64,000 bases of DNA from the NCBI RefSeq assembly GCF_000213555.1, contig NZ_GL891982.1:83890-147889 (forward strand). The letters are read 5' to 3'. Positions within the stretch are counted from its first letter, which is position 1. Each line of letters begins with the position of its first letter. This document shows positions 8,466-17,699 of this stretch, in pieces. Below the pieces are notes generated by a model. The model saw only the letters and a list, made by a program, of their open reading frames with translations. It did not search any database and was not told the origin of the DNA. The DNA is from Dysgonomonas gadei ATCC BAA-286. GTDB taxonomy: Bacteria; Bacteroidota; Bacteroidia; Bacteroidales; Dysgonomonadaceae. The position numbers were made by a program, and so were the translations under genes.

Positions 8466-10568
8466 ATGAAAGTCTGCATAGCCGAAAAACCAAGCGTAGC
8501 ACGTGAAATAGCCGGAATACTGGGGGCAAATGCCCGCAAGGACGGATATTTTGAGGGCAATGGCTATCAGGTAACATGGACGTTCGGACATTTCTGTACG
8601 CTCAAAGAACCGCACGAATATGCCCCGCAGTGGAAACAGTGGTCACTGGACTTATTGCCTATGATTCCACCCCGTTTTGGTATCAGGCTTATCGAAAACG
8701 AAGGGGTAAAAAAACAGTTTGCCGTAATAGAAAAACTGATGTCTGAAGCAGATGAAGTAATCAACTGCGGTGATGCCGGACAAGAAGGTGAACTTATTCA
8801 GCGATGGGTAATGCAGAAAGCGCAGAATAAAGCTCCGGTAAAGCGTTTGTGGATATCTTCACTGACAGAAGACTCTATTCGCGAAGGGTTCAATAATCTG
8901 AAAGATCAGACCGCATTCGATAAACTTTATGAAGCAGGATTGTCCCGGGCCATCGGTGACTGGCTACTGGGAATGAACGCAACACGGCTATATACTGTAA
9001 AATACGGTCAAAACCGCTCCGTATTGTCCATAGGAAGGGTACAAACCCCTACCCTGGCATTGATTGTAAACCGTCAGCTTGAAATAGAAAACTTCAAACC
9101 CGAACCGTATTGGGAACTGAAAACGGTATATAGGGAAACGACATTTTCAGCAACTAAAGGTCGTTTTACTTCGAAGGAAGAAGGAGAAAAGTTTCTTGAA
9201 GAAATAAAATTGTCTGAATTTGAAGTAACGGACGTTACCACAAAGAACGGTGAAGAGTTGGCTCCCCGCCTGTTCGATCTCACAGCTTTACAGGTGGAAT
9301 GCAATAAGAAATTCGCTTTCTCGGCAGAAGATACGTTGAAAACGATACAATCGCTATATGAGAAGAAACTAACCACTTACCCCCGCGTCGACACCACTTA
9401 TCTGAGCGACGATATGTATCCGAAGGTACCTGCTATACTGAGAGGCTTAGCGGGATATGAGGAATTGGTTAAGCCGGTACTGGCATTACCTAAAATACCA
9501 AAATCAAAAAAGGTATTCGATAACAGCAAGGTCACCGACCACCATGCCATCATACCTACAGGAGTAAGGGCCAACTCCATATCGGCCGAAGAGCGCAAAG
9601 TGTACGACCTTATTACCCGTCGTTTTATTGCGGCATTCTACCCGAATTGTAAGATTTCCACCACTACCGTATTGGGCGAAGCTGCCAAAGTGGAATTTAA
9701 GGTAACCGGTAAGCAAATACTAGAACCCGGATGGCGTGTGGTATTCGAAAGGCCTGCCAATAACCTGAATAACCCTAATCAGGAAGAAGAGGAAACAGAC
9801 AAGGAAGATGATAATATACTCCCTCCGTTCGTAAAAGGTGAAAAAGGCCCGCATGAGCCTGCACTGAACGAAAAGTGGACACAACCGCCCAAGTATTACA
9901 CCGAAGCAACGCTGCTACGGGCGATGGAAACCGCAGGTAAGCTGGTAGAAGACGATGAACTGCGTGATGCCCTGAAAGAAAACGGTATAGGACGCCCGTC
10001 GACCCGTGCCGCTATAATAGAAACATTATTTAAACGCAACTATATCCGTAAGGAACGGAAAAACCTCTATGCTACGCAGACTGGTGTGGAACTGATAGGC
10101 ACAATTAAGGAAGAACTGTTGAAATCGGCAGAGCTTACCGGACTTTGGGAAAAGAAACTCCGTCAAATAGAGAAGAGTGAATACGATCCTCGCCAGTTTA
10201 TCGACGAACTGAAACAGATGCTTACCGAGATTGTAACCAATGTAAAAAGTGACTGGGGTAGCCGGATAACAATAGAAGCGGCAGTGAAAGAGGAAGCCGA
10301 GAAACCGAAACAAAAAGCACCAAAAGAGAAAAAGCCTGCTTCGGAACGAAAACCGAGAGTAAAAAAGGAAAAAACGGAAAAAGCAGTTCAAACAGAATCC
10401 GTACAGCAGCCACTTCTTTGTCCTTTATGTAAAAAAGGGACGGTATTGAAAGGAAAAACGGCTTATGGCTGTTCGGAATGGAAAGCCGGATGTACATTCA
10501 GGCTGACATTCGATGAAGTGGGTGAAAATCTGACTGACGAGGAATTAAAAAAAATATTATATAAATGA
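8466..10568 (+). CDS. topB: DNA topoisomerase III (type IA)
   Basis: This 700-residue enzyme relaxes and decatenates DNA through a transient 5'-phosphotyrosine. The TOPRIM domain begins at the N terminus (catalytic Glu7 in CIAEKPS) and continues with GDAGQEGEL at 102-110. The active-site Tyr is Tyr305 in TTYPRVDT. The C terminus carries a Lys/Glu-rich linker and a zinc ribbon (CPLC...C...C) ending about ten residues before the stop region. In the TOPRIM acidic triad the middle Asp of the usual DxDxE is Gly here (D103, G105, E107), a variant I also associate with Bacteroides TopB proteins. The last four bases overlap the next gene as ATGA, so the two are probably co-translated. Confidence 0.93.
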   Translation: MKVCIAEKPSVAREIAGILGANARKDGYFEGNGYQVTWTFGHFCTLKEPHEYAPQWKQWSLDLLPMIPPRFGIRLIENEGVKKQFAVIEKLMSEADEVINCGDAGQEGELIQRWVMQKAQNKAPVKRLWISSLTEDSIREGFNNLKDQTAFDKLYEAGLSRAIGDWLLGMNATRLYTVKYGQNRSVLSIGRVQTPTLALIVNRQLEIENFKPEPYWELKTVYRETTFSATKGRFTSKEEGEKFLEEIKLSEFEVTDVTTKNGEELAPRLFDLTALQVECNKKFAFSAEDTLKTIQSLYEKKLTTYPRVDTTYLSDDMYPKVPAILRGLAGYEELVKPVLALPKIPKSKKVFDNSKVTDHHAIIPTGVRANSISAEERKVYDLITRRFIAAFYPNCKISTTTVLGEAAKVEFKVTGKQILEPGWRVVFERPANNLNNPNQEEEETDKEDDNILPPFVKGEKGPHEPALNEKWTQPPKYYTEATLLRAMETAGKLVEDDELRDALKENGIGRPSTRAAIIETLFKRNYIRKERKNLYATQTGVELIGTIKEELLKSAELTGLWEKKLRQIEKSEYDPRQFIDELKQMLTEIVTNVKSDWGSRITIEAAVKEEAEKPKQKAPKEKKPASERKPRVKKEKTEKAVQTESVQQPLLCPLCKKGTVLKGKTAYGCSEWKAGCTFRLTFDEVGENLTDEELKKILYK

Positions 10569-11302
10569 AAAAGGTCTTGTGTGTGTTTTTGATGAGTATA
10601 GCGCTGTCTGTGCATGCACAGACTAATTGTAGCGCAGATGAATGGATAAAGGATTTTGTATTGGAAGCCGAAACCGTTTCTCCGGAGCCGGGTTTCCTTG
10701 ACGATCTTGATTTTTCTCCCTTGTGGCTCGATAGTCAGACATGTTATCTGGGATATATAGGGAATGACTATCAACGTTTGTATATCAATTTTACAGATAT
10801 AGAACGCACCTCGGCAAACACCTATCATGTTAAAGGCAATTCGAAAGTAAAAACAAACATTTGCGACTTTGAAGGTACAATAAAAATTACAGGTGTCAGG
10901 GAATACAGCAACATTGATGTGGACGTGGACGAAGAAGAGGAAACACAACCTGTCAGTCAAGGATATATTATGGCTGATTTTTCTTTCAGCGAAAATAAGG
11001 AACAAAAAAACAGTGGTATATTTTCAGGTAAGCTAGTTACTTACTGGTATATAGATGAAGATGGAAATCTTTTGTATGACGATCTGATGTCCGATGCTGA
11101 CGGTTATTGTAACAACCAGTTCCTTGGTACATGGACCAGCTATAATCCTGCCATAAAATCGTCGAAACGTTGTGCATGGGGGCATTACAGGATTCCTTGT
11201 TCCGATGACCTGGATATAGGTGCGGCTGAATTCTCTGTTGATTCCAAGTATGTTAAAAACGGATGGGAAACAATTGTGGAATATGACTATTGTGCAGAAT
11301 AA
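10565..11302 (+). CDS. Hypothetical secreted protein
   Basis: The 245-residue product starts with a clear Sec signal peptide (MKKVLCVFLMSIALSVHAQ) and should be periplasmic or outer-membrane associated. The mature part is rich in aromatic and acidic residues with an acidic stretch (DVDVDEEEE) near 120 and several Cys (five or more), suggesting disulfides. Short segments such as GYIMADFSFSENKEQKNSG and LGTWTSY look like beta strands of a small barrel or sandwich. No family recognised. The ATGA overlap with topB implies transcription from the topB promoter, but an exported protein has no evident link with a topoisomerase; the pairing may be accidental. Confidence 0.75.
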   Translation: MKKVLCVFLMSIALSVHAQTNCSADEWIKDFVLEAETVSPEPGFLDDLDFSPLWLDSQTCYLGYIGNDYQRLYINFTDIERTSANTYHVKGNSKVKTNICDFEGTIKITGVREYSNIDVDVDEEEETQPVSQGYIMADFSFSENKEQKNSGIFSGKLVTYWYIDEDGNLLYDDLMSDADGYCNNQFLGTWTSYNPAIKSSKRCAWGHYRIPCSDDLDIGAAEFSVDSKYVKNGWETIVEYDYCAE

Positions 11303-11382
11303 AATAATTTACCGGACATAATCTTTCGACATATTTTCGATTATATAGAGTTTACCCTGCCCTCTGAAATGGGAAGCTAAAA

Positions 11383-11414
11383 TATAAAAAAAGCCTGCAA
11401 AATACTTGCAGGCT
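11383..11414 (-). terminator. Terminator of ECF sigma factor gene
   Basis: A 9-bp stem (AGCCTGCAA/TTGCAGGCT, 11392-11400 with 11406-11414) is followed on the minus strand by a run of T. Confidence 0.8.
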
Positions 11415-11437
11415 GTATTATCAAAGTAGGAACAATA

Positions 11438-11971
11438 TTATTCCCTGTCCTGGAATTTATAGTCAGCTAATAATTCCTGAAGGCGTTTTCTGGCGAAGAA
11501 AATACGGCTCTTTACAGTACCTATAGGCAGGCTTAATTGCTGAGCTATTTCTTCGTATTTAAATCCTGTAACATGCATTGAGAAAGGAACTTTATACTCA
11601 TCTGAAAAGCTGTTTATTACTCTGGATATTTCAGATACAGTATACGCACCTTCCGGTGTATCGAATCCCGAATCCTGAGGCATATTCAGATGATATAAAT
11701 TCTCTGTTTGATCGATCATTGTTTGGCTGCGAACCACACGGCGATAGTTGTTTACAAATATATTATGCATTATAGTAAACACCCAACCTTTAAAATTAAC
11801 ATTTTCGTAATACTTCTCCCTGTTATCCAAAGCCCTCAGAGTTGTTTCCTGCAACAGATCTTTAGCTTCTTCTCTATTTGATGTAAGGGTTAGCGCAAAA
11901 TTCATCATATTGTTCTGTAAGTCTATCAACTTATCTTCAAAACCTTTATTATTTTTATCTAGTGTTGCCAT
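11438..11971 (-). CDS. ECF-type RNA polymerase sigma factor
   Basis: This 177-residue protein has only sigma regions 2 and 4, as in extracytoplasmic-function sigma factors. Region 2 spans about 12-80 (ALTLTSNREEAKDLLQETTL, then NFKGWVFTIMHNIFVNNYRR with the -10 recognition part). Region 4 spans about 115-170, with the helix-turn-helix YEEIAQQLSLPIGTVKSR. No FecR-like anti-sigma, TonB receptor or transmembrane anti-sigma gene adjoins it, so it is a stand-alone ECF factor; such factors in Bacteroidota act in general stress or envelope control. A TACCTTTG -7 box lies about 86 bp upstream and a terminator follows. Confidence 0.9.
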   Translation of the reverse strand: MATLDKNNKGFEDKLIDLQNNMMNFALTLTSNREEAKDLLQETTLRALDNREKYYENVNFKGWVFTIMHNIFVNNYRRVVRSQTMIDQTENLYHLNMPQDSGFDTPEGAYTVSEISRVINSFSDEYKVPFSMHVTGFKYEEIAQQLSLPIGTVKSRIFFARKRLQELLADYKFQDRE

Positions 11972-12056
11972 CGTTTATTAAGTATTAAGTTGGCGAAATA
12001 TAGTCTAATTTATTTTATAGTTGCAGCAGGCATTTCATATTTTCCTGTTGTTAAAA

Positions 12057-12064
12057 CAAAGGTA
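12057..12064 (-). promoter_or_regulatory. -7 box for ECF sigma factor gene
   Basis: Minus-strand TACCTTTG fits TAnnTTTG and gives a leader of about 80 bases. The rest of the 11972-12331 gap is very AT-rich and holds only this and the htpG control region. Confidence 0.55.
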
Positions 12065-12245
12065 AATACTTTTTTTCATCTTAGTTAAAAATTAGTTTAT
12101 TTGTTAAATAAAAATGTTAATTACTAAAATTTACATTTTTAATTATTTGATAATCAGAAAACTAAAAAACAATCTGAGAGAGTTTATGTATTATAAATAA
12201 TTTCTATTAACTAAAAATGTATATAAATAATACTTTTAGGCCTCC

Positions 12246-12286
12246 GACAAAATGTCACTACGAAAATTTTTGGCACTTATTTTGTC
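12246..12286 (+). promoter_or_regulatory. Inverted repeat and -24/-12-like promoter of htpG
   Basis: GACAAAAT at 12246-12253 is mirrored by ATTTTGTC at 12279-12286. Inside it, TGGCAC (12271-12276), five bases, then TTGT (12282-12285) approaches the sigma-54 consensus TGGCAC-N5-TTGC. The start codon is about 45 bp further on. No TAnnTTTG box is apparent nearby. Confidence 0.45.
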
Positions 12287-12331
12287 CCCTCATACTACAA
12301 AAACAAATATACGAATTTAAATATTAATAAT

Positions 12332-14221
12332 ATGCAACAAAATGGTAAAATTGGGGTTACAACTGAGAATATTTTCCCAATTATAAAGAAATTTTTATAT
12401 AGTGATCATGAAATTTTTCTTCGTGAACTAGTTTCTAATGCCGTAGATGCCTCCCAAAAGTTAAAAACATACGCTTCTTTAGGAGAATTCAAAGGTGAGC
12501 TAGGAAATCTTTCAGTAAAAGTTAAAATAGATAAGGATAACGGAACACTTACAATATCCGACAATGGTATTGGTATGACAAATGAAGAGATAGATAAGTA
12601 TATAAATCAAATTGCGTTCTCTTCAGCAAACGAATTCCTTGATAAATATAAGAAAGATGCCAATTCCATAATTGGGCATTTTGGCCTTGGGTTCTATTCG
12701 TCTTTTATGGTGTCCAAAAAAGTGGAGATTATCACCAGATCATTTAAAGAAGGAGCAGAAGCTGTTAAATGGAGTTGCGACGGCTCGCCGGAATACACTA
12801 TAGAAGCTATAGAAAAAGCTGAGCGGGGTACAGACATAATATTATATATAGATGACGAAAACAAAAATTTCCTTGAACAGGGAGAGATTGATAAATTACT
12901 AAAAAAATATTGCCGTTTCCTACCTGTACCAATTGTTTTTGGTAAAAAAACAGAATGGAAAGACGGAAAATCAGTCGAAACGGAAGAAGATAATATAATA
13001 AATGATACCAATCCGCTTTGGACACGCAAACCTGCAGATCTGAAAGACGAAGATTATAAAAAATTCTATCAGGAACTTTATCCATTTTCTGACGAGCCTA
13101 TGTTCTGGATACACCTGAATGTAGACTACCCGTTCAAACTGACAGGTGTGCTTTATTTTCCGCAAATAAAGAGCAATGTGGACATGAACCGTAACAAGAT
13201 TCAGCTTTATAGCAATCAGGTATTCGTTACCGATTCGGTAGAAGGTATTGTTCCGGAATTTCTAACATTGATGCACGGGGTTCTTGATTCTCCGGATATT
13301 CCGCTCAACGTTTCACGTTCTTACCTGCAAAGTGACCAGAATGTGAAGAAAATATCGAATCATATTACTAAAAAAGTAGCTGATCGCCTTGAAGAAATAT
13401 TCAAAAATGATCGCTCACGGTTTGAAGAAAGATGGGATAGCCTGAAAATATTTATAGAATATGGCATGCTCACAGACGATAAGTTCTATGAACGTGCACA
13501 GAAAATATGCCTATTAAAGAATACGGATGCCAAAGCATTTACATTCGAAGAATACAAGACATTGATCTCATCTAGCCAAACAGATAAAGACGGTAACCTT
13601 ATATATTTATATGCAAGCAATAAGGACGAACAATATTCTTATATCAATACGGCTAAAGACAAAGGTTATGATGTGATTCTTTTCGACGGGCAACTCGATG
13701 TGCATATGGCCGGTATGCTGGAACAAAAATTCGAAAAAAGTAAGTTTGTCAGGGTAGATGCCGACACTATCGACAACCTTATTCAGAAAGAAGACAGCAA
13801 AGAGGTTAATCTGACCGACAAGCAGAAAGAAGAGTTGAACGAAGCCTTCACATCCCAACTTCCAAAGATAGAGAAAACTGAATTTATCGTAGATTATAAG
13901 GCTTTGGATGAAAAGGATCAGCCAATCCAGATAACTCAAAACGAATTTATGCGCCGGATGAAAGAAATGTCCGCTATGCAAACCGGTATGGGATTTTATG
14001 GAGAGATGCCTAACAGCTACAATCTGGTATTGAATGTAGAACATCCGTTAATCAAAAAAATCATGGTTGATATTGATGGCAAAGACAAGGAAGCTGTAAG
14101 TTTGTACGCTACCCAGAGCACAAATATACGTCAACTGATAGATCTTGCCCTCTTATCTAACGGTATGCTCAAAGGGGAAGCATTAAATAACTTTGTGAAA
14201 AGAAATATGGAAAATATCTGA
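12332..14221 (+). CDS. htpG: Molecular chaperone HtpG (Hsp90)
   Basis: HtpG is the bacterial Hsp90, a dimeric ATP-driven chaperone of the cytoplasm. The 629-residue protein opens with the GHKL ATPase domain: FLRELVSNAVDAS near 29-41 (Asn of the N box), DNGIGM near 77, and GHFGLGFYSSFMV near 111-123 as the ATP lid. The middle domain follows (FWIHLNVDYPFKLTGVLYFP, then LNVSRSYLQSD), and the C-terminal dimerisation region ends in FVKRNMENI. Length is close to E. coli HtpG and shorter than many Bacteroides forms. It is monocistronic, with a sigma-54-like sequence and an inverted repeat upstream and a strong terminator after it. Confidence 0.95.
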   Translation: MQQNGKIGVTTENIFPIIKKFLYSDHEIFLRELVSNAVDASQKLKTYASLGEFKGELGNLSVKVKIDKDNGTLTISDNGIGMTNEEIDKYINQIAFSSANEFLDKYKKDANSIIGHFGLGFYSSFMVSKKVEIITRSFKEGAEAVKWSCDGSPEYTIEAIEKAERGTDIILYIDDENKNFLEQGEIDKLLKKYCRFLPVPIVFGKKTEWKDGKSVETEEDNIINDTNPLWTRKPADLKDEDYKKFYQELYPFSDEPMFWIHLNVDYPFKLTGVLYFPQIKSNVDMNRNKIQLYSNQVFVTDSVEGIVPEFLTLMHGVLDSPDIPLNVSRSYLQSDQNVKKISNHITKKVADRLEEIFKNDRSRFEERWDSLKIFIEYGMLTDDKFYERAQKICLLKNTDAKAFTFEEYKTLISSSQTDKDGNLIYLYASNKDEQYSYINTAKDKGYDVILFDGQLDVHMAGMLEQKFEKSKFVRVDADTIDNLIQKEDSKEVNLTDKQKEELNEAFTSQLPKIEKTEFIVDYKALDEKDQPIQITQNEFMRRMKEMSAMQTGMGFYGEMPNSYNLVLNVEHPLIKKIMVDIDGKDKEAVSLYATQSTNIRQLIDLALLSNGMLKGEALNNFVKRNMENI

Positions 14222-14245
14222 CAAGCCAGATATTATATAGATACA

Positions 14246-14285
14246 AGAAAGGCTTCGAATGTTTCATTCGAAGCCTTTCTTCTGT
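14246..14285. terminator. Terminator between htpG and ompH
   Basis: A perfect 16-bp stem (14246-14261 with 14265-14280) with a TTT loop; AAGAAAG/CTTTCTTCTG flanks give U-rich tails on both strands. Confidence 0.85.
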
Positions 14286-14322
14286 TTGTAAATAAGTAAT
14301 TAATTGTTCAATATGAACAATA

Positions 14323-14823
14323 TCAATTTGTAATTCCCAATTTAGCCTTCACCTGCCCGTTAGCATCTTTAGCATCAGCTCCTATATGGAGTAAAGCGCC
14401 TGAGTTGAAGATATAAGTATAACCATTTTCTTCTCCAACATCTTTTATTGCTTTCATCAATTTCTGTTGCAATGGAGCCAGAAGTGTTTGTTGTTCTTTT
14501 TCCAGTTCCTGTTGGCTATTATTTGAAAACACACGATATCTTTCCTGAAAATCCATCATTTGTTTTTGTCTGTCTTCAGCAATTGCCTGCGTTATACTAT
14601 CGGTAGGGGTCTTTCCATACCTTTCAAGCATCTGATTGTATTCGGTTTGCATAGCAGTCAGGCTCTTTTTTACAGCCTCGTTTTTTGTCGATAGTTTTGT
14701 CTCTACATCTTTTAATTCCGGCATTTTAGAAAAAACTTCGTCAACATTGACATATGCAAGTTTACTTTGAGCAAAAAAAGTCAAAGGTAAAAGCAGGAAT
14801 AATGTAAAAAATAAAGGTTTCAT
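14323..14823 (-). CDS. OmpH/Skp family periplasmic chaperone
   Basis: Skp-like proteins hold unfolded outer-membrane proteins in the periplasm. From the ATG at 14823 the 166-residue product starts with a signal peptide (MKPLFFTLFLLLPLTFFAQ), then the typical OmpH start KLAYVNVDEVFSKMPE, long coiled-coil arms (about 35-125) and the TYIFNSGALLHIG strand near the C terminus. A longer in-frame start at 14865 falls within the TACATTTG -7 box at 14863-14870, so it would not be transcribed and the shorter start is preferred. It stands alone, not next to bamA as in many relatives. Confidence 0.87.
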   Translation of the reverse strand: MKPLFFTLFLLLPLTFFAQSKLAYVNVDEVFSKMPELKDVETKLSTKNEAVKKSLTAMQTEYNQMLERYGKTPTDSITQAIAEDRQKQMMDFQERYRVFSNNSQQELEKEQQTLLAPLQQKLMKAIKDVGEENGYTYIFNSGALLHIGADAKDANGQVKAKLGITN

Positions 14824-14862
14824 AGTGGATGTTTTAAGTAAATAATGAAATATATATTTCCG

Positions 14863-14870
14863 CAAATGTA
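14863..14870 (-). promoter_or_regulatory. -7 box for ompH/skp gene
   Basis: Minus-strand TACATTTG, 40 bp before the chosen start; it decides against the longer start codon at 14865. The rest of the 14871-15109 gap is AT-rich; only a near-palindrome (ACACATTATT/AATAATTGTGT, 14921-14942) stands out. Confidence 0.6.
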
Positions 14871-15109
14871 AGATACTTTTCTAAATTAACTTATCAATTT
14901 GAAATCAATAAATCTAAGTTTACACATTATTAATAATTGTGTTTATTTGTGTGATAATTCAGTATAATTCCGACTTATTTATTAAAAATCATTATTTTGA
15001 TTGGACGGTCATCACCTATTTTTTTCATATTCATCGTTCCTATTTTATAAGTTGAAGGAATATAAAATAGTTAGGGGCAGAAAGAGTTAAACCGCATATC
15101 TATTTTTTA

Positions 15110-15117
15110 TATCTTTG
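15110..15117 (+). promoter_or_regulatory. -7 box for MurK-like kinase gene
   Basis: TATCTTTG matches TAnnTTTG and lies 22 bp before the GTG start. Confidence 0.6.
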
Positions 15118-15139
15118 CAGGAAATAAATAAACAAACTT

Positions 15140-15985
15140 GTGATCTTAATCGCAGAAAGTGGCTCTACAAAAACCGAATGGTGTTTGGTAGACAGGGAAG
15201 GCATCGCAGCCCATTTCCTGTCGGATGGTATTAATCCCTTTTTTCAGTCACGGAAAGAGATTAGCCGTCTGATTCGGATACAGCTTCCCCAAATATTTTT
15301 CAGGGCGAAGTTTAATACCATTTATTTTTATGGCGCGGGGTGCTCTTCCCCTGAAAAAAAAGGTATTGTAAAAGCATCTTTTGAGGCGCAATTCAGAACT
15401 CCTGCCGTGATAGAGAGTGACCTCTTGGGATCGGCCAGAGCATTATTTCAGGATAAGGCCGGAATAGCCTGTATATTAGGTACAGGCTCCAATTCATGTT
15501 TTTATGATGGGACTGACATAATAAAAAACATCAAATCGCTTGGGTATATTCTCGGCGACGAAGGTAGCGGCGCTTCGATGGGAAAAACATTCGTTGCCGA
15601 TTGCCTGAAAGGGCTCGCTCCTGCAATGCTAGCGGAATTATTCTACGAAAAATATAAAATCACCCCCGACGAAATAATAGACTATGTATACACAAAACCC
15701 TTTCCAAACAAACTGCTGTCCGTCATGTCTTATTTCTTATACGATCATATGGACGACCCGTATGTAAAAAATCTGGTATATCGCAACCTACGTTCCTTCT
15801 TCGAAAGAAATATCCTGCAATACGATTACACGGAGTATCCTGTCAGAGTAGTAGGGACTATTGCCAATATGTATGCAGATATTATCAGGGAGATAGCCGA
15901 CGAACTTAATATTCATATAGATATAATAATCGAGAATCCTATCAAAGGCTTAATAGAATATCATAAGAGCGATAAATATTTGTGA
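15140..15985 (+). CDS. BadF/BcrA-type amino-sugar kinase (MurK-like)
   Basis: This 281-residue ASKHA-fold kinase begins with GTG at 15140, directly at the phosphate-1 motif ESGSTKTEW (residues 6-14). It has the second phosphate/adenosine motifs LGTGSNSCFYDG near 117-128 and LGDEGSGASMGK near 139-150, all typical of the BadF/BadG/BcrA group that includes N-acetylglucosamine kinase and the MurNAc kinase MurK. In Tannerella a MurK of this type phosphorylates N-acetylmuramic acid during peptidoglycan salvage. Here it is followed after 254 bp by a same-strand run ending in ampG- and namZ-like genes, which supports a muropeptide-sugar role. GlcNAc kinase is the main alternative. Confidence 0.8.
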   Translation: MILIAESGSTKTEWCLVDREGIAAHFLSDGINPFFQSRKEISRLIRIQLPQIFFRAKFNTIYFYGAGCSSPEKKGIVKASFEAQFRTPAVIESDLLGSARALFQDKAGIACILGTGSNSCFYDGTDIIKNIKSLGYILGDEGSGASMGKTFVADCLKGLAPAMLAELFYEKYKITPDEIIDYVYTKPFPNKLLSVMSYFLYDHMDDPYVKNLVYRNLRSFFERNILQYDYTEYPVRVVGTIANMYADIIREIADELNIHIDIIIENPIKGLIEYHKSDKYL

Positions 15986-16239
15986 AAATATGTATCTAAC
16001 ATATAATAAATATTAATTGAATTATAATTTAACACCTCGCATCGTCTTATTTGAGATATAGAATATAAATTTGTGATATGTGATTCACGACCTTAAAAGA
16101 ATGCTGAAAAGGATTTATTAATCTATATACACAACAACCTGTCTATCGGTTATATAAAACATTGGTATCACTGGATTCTAATTTCAACAGATCAAATTAT
16201 AACTTGTAACTAATATATAACAATAAAACCGGCATAAAA

Positions 16240-17694
16240 ATGAAAATCAATTGTTTTATACCTTTCCAAAGCGCCGAACAGGCTAAAAATACAGTTATCA
16301 CCCTGAAACAATCATCACTGTCAAACAAGATTTATTTATTAACAGACAATGATACCAAAGATAAAATAAATGGCTGTGAAACAATCGGCATTGATTCTCT
16401 ACGTTCAACGGCCACAATAAAAAAGATTGCAGCAAAAGCGGATACTGATTATACACTGATTTACACCAAATCAGCCGACCTTCGCCTAGGTATGTTTGCT
16501 CTCGACCGCATGTTGCAGATAATCAAAGATTCAGATGCCGGATTTGTTTATGCCGACCATTATCAGGTAATTGGCGAAGAAAAGAAAAACAATCCTCTTA
16601 TTGCTTATCAGAAGGGTAGTCTGAGGGACGATTTCAATTTCGGATCCCTTATATTATATAAAACAAGCGAATTGAAAAAAGCTGTGGATAAGATGGATAA
16701 AGAATACAAATTCGCCGGAATTTACGACTTACGCCTGAAAGTATCCCAAGCTGCCAACCTGGTCCACATTAATGAATATTTATATACCGAAATAGAGAAC
16801 GACACGCGTAAAAGCGGTGAAAAGATATTCGATTACGTAGACCCTAAAAACCGTGAGGTACAAATAGAGATGGAAGAGGCCTGCACAGACCATCTGAAAA
16901 AAATCGGCGGCTATCTGGCTCCAAAATTCAGGAAAGTTGAATTTAATAAATTTGATTTCGAATATGAAGCATCTGTCATTATTCCGGTCCGTAACCGTAT
17001 ACGAACTATCGGAGACGCTATAAAATCGGTTCTGAATCAGAAGACCAACTTCAAATTTAACCTCATCGTTATAGACAATTACTCTACAGACGGAACAACT
17101 GATGCCATTGATAAATTTGCTTCCGACAATCGTTTGATACATATTATACCCGAAAATAAAGAATTGGGAATAGGCGGCTGCTGGAATGCAGGCGTGCATC
17201 ACCCTAAATGTGGTAAATTCGCCATACAGCTCGACAGTGATGATGTATATTCGGACGAGAATACTTTGCAAAAAATAGTGGATGCTTTCTACGAACAGAA
17301 TTGTGCGATGGTAGTAGGCACATATATGCTCACCGACTTCGATATGAAGATGATACCACCGGGTATTATCGATCACAAGGAATGGACTCCGGAAAACGGC
17401 CGCAATAATGCATTGCGTATCAACGGACTTGGCGCTCCCCGCGCATTCTATACTCCTGTACTAAGGGAGATAAAGGTACCGAACACCAGCTACGGAGAAG
17501 ATTATGCCTTAGGCTTACATTTTTCACGGGAATACCAGATTGGACGTATTTATGACGTTCTATATCTGTGCCGCCGCTGGGACGATAATTCAGATGCTTC
17601 GCTCGATATAGTAAAGATGAATAACCACAATACCTATAAAGACAGGATCCGCACATGGGAACTGGAAGCACGTATAGCTTTGAATAAAAAATAA
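16240..17694 (+). CDS. Glycosyltransferase family 2 protein, two GT-A-like domains
   Basis: The 484-residue protein has a C-terminal GT2 domain starting near 241 (ASVIIPVRNR), with the metal/nucleotide DSDD motif at 332-335 and an acceptor-site GEDYALGL near 425. The first 230 residues look like a second, degenerate GT-A fold (strand MKINCFIPF, then FVYADHYQVIG) that lacks a clear DxD. It has no signal or membrane segment, so it works in the cytoplasm. Donor and acceptor are unknown. Five bases separate it from the DUF4922 gene, and I recall this GT2-DUF4922 pair in other Bacteroidales, so the two are probably functionally coupled. The 254 bp before it hold nothing recognisable. Confidence 0.82.
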   Translation: MKINCFIPFQSAEQAKNTVITLKQSSLSNKIYLLTDNDTKDKINGCETIGIDSLRSTATIKKIAAKADTDYTLIYTKSADLRLGMFALDRMLQIIKDSDAGFVYADHYQVIGEEKKNNPLIAYQKGSLRDDFNFGSLILYKTSELKKAVDKMDKEYKFAGIYDLRLKVSQAANLVHINEYLYTEIENDTRKSGEKIFDYVDPKNREVQIEMEEACTDHLKKIGGYLAPKFRKVEFNKFDFEYEASVIIPVRNRIRTIGDAIKSVLNQKTNFKFNLIVIDNYSTDGTTDAIDKFASDNRLIHIIPENKELGIGGCWNAGVHHPKCGKFAIQLDSDDVYSDENTLQKIVDAFYEQNCAMVVGTYMLTDFDMKMIPPGIIDHKEWTPENGRNNALRINGLGAPRAFYTPVLREIKVPNTSYGEDYALGLHFSREYQIGRIYDVLYLCRRWDDNSDASLDIVKMNNHNTYKDRIRTWELEARIALNKK

Positions 17695-17699
17695 AAAAC

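Noticed and set aside
10026..11005. Antisense frames of 91-180 codons over topB and the secreted-protein gene
   Set aside because: They are shadows of topB and its neighbour, Phe/Leu-rich translations typical of antisense reading.
16780..17376. 198-codon open frame antisense to the glycosyltransferase gene
   Set aside because: It lies wholly inside a well-supported GT2 gene on the other strand; its sequence shows no domain and is explained by codon bias of the real gene.
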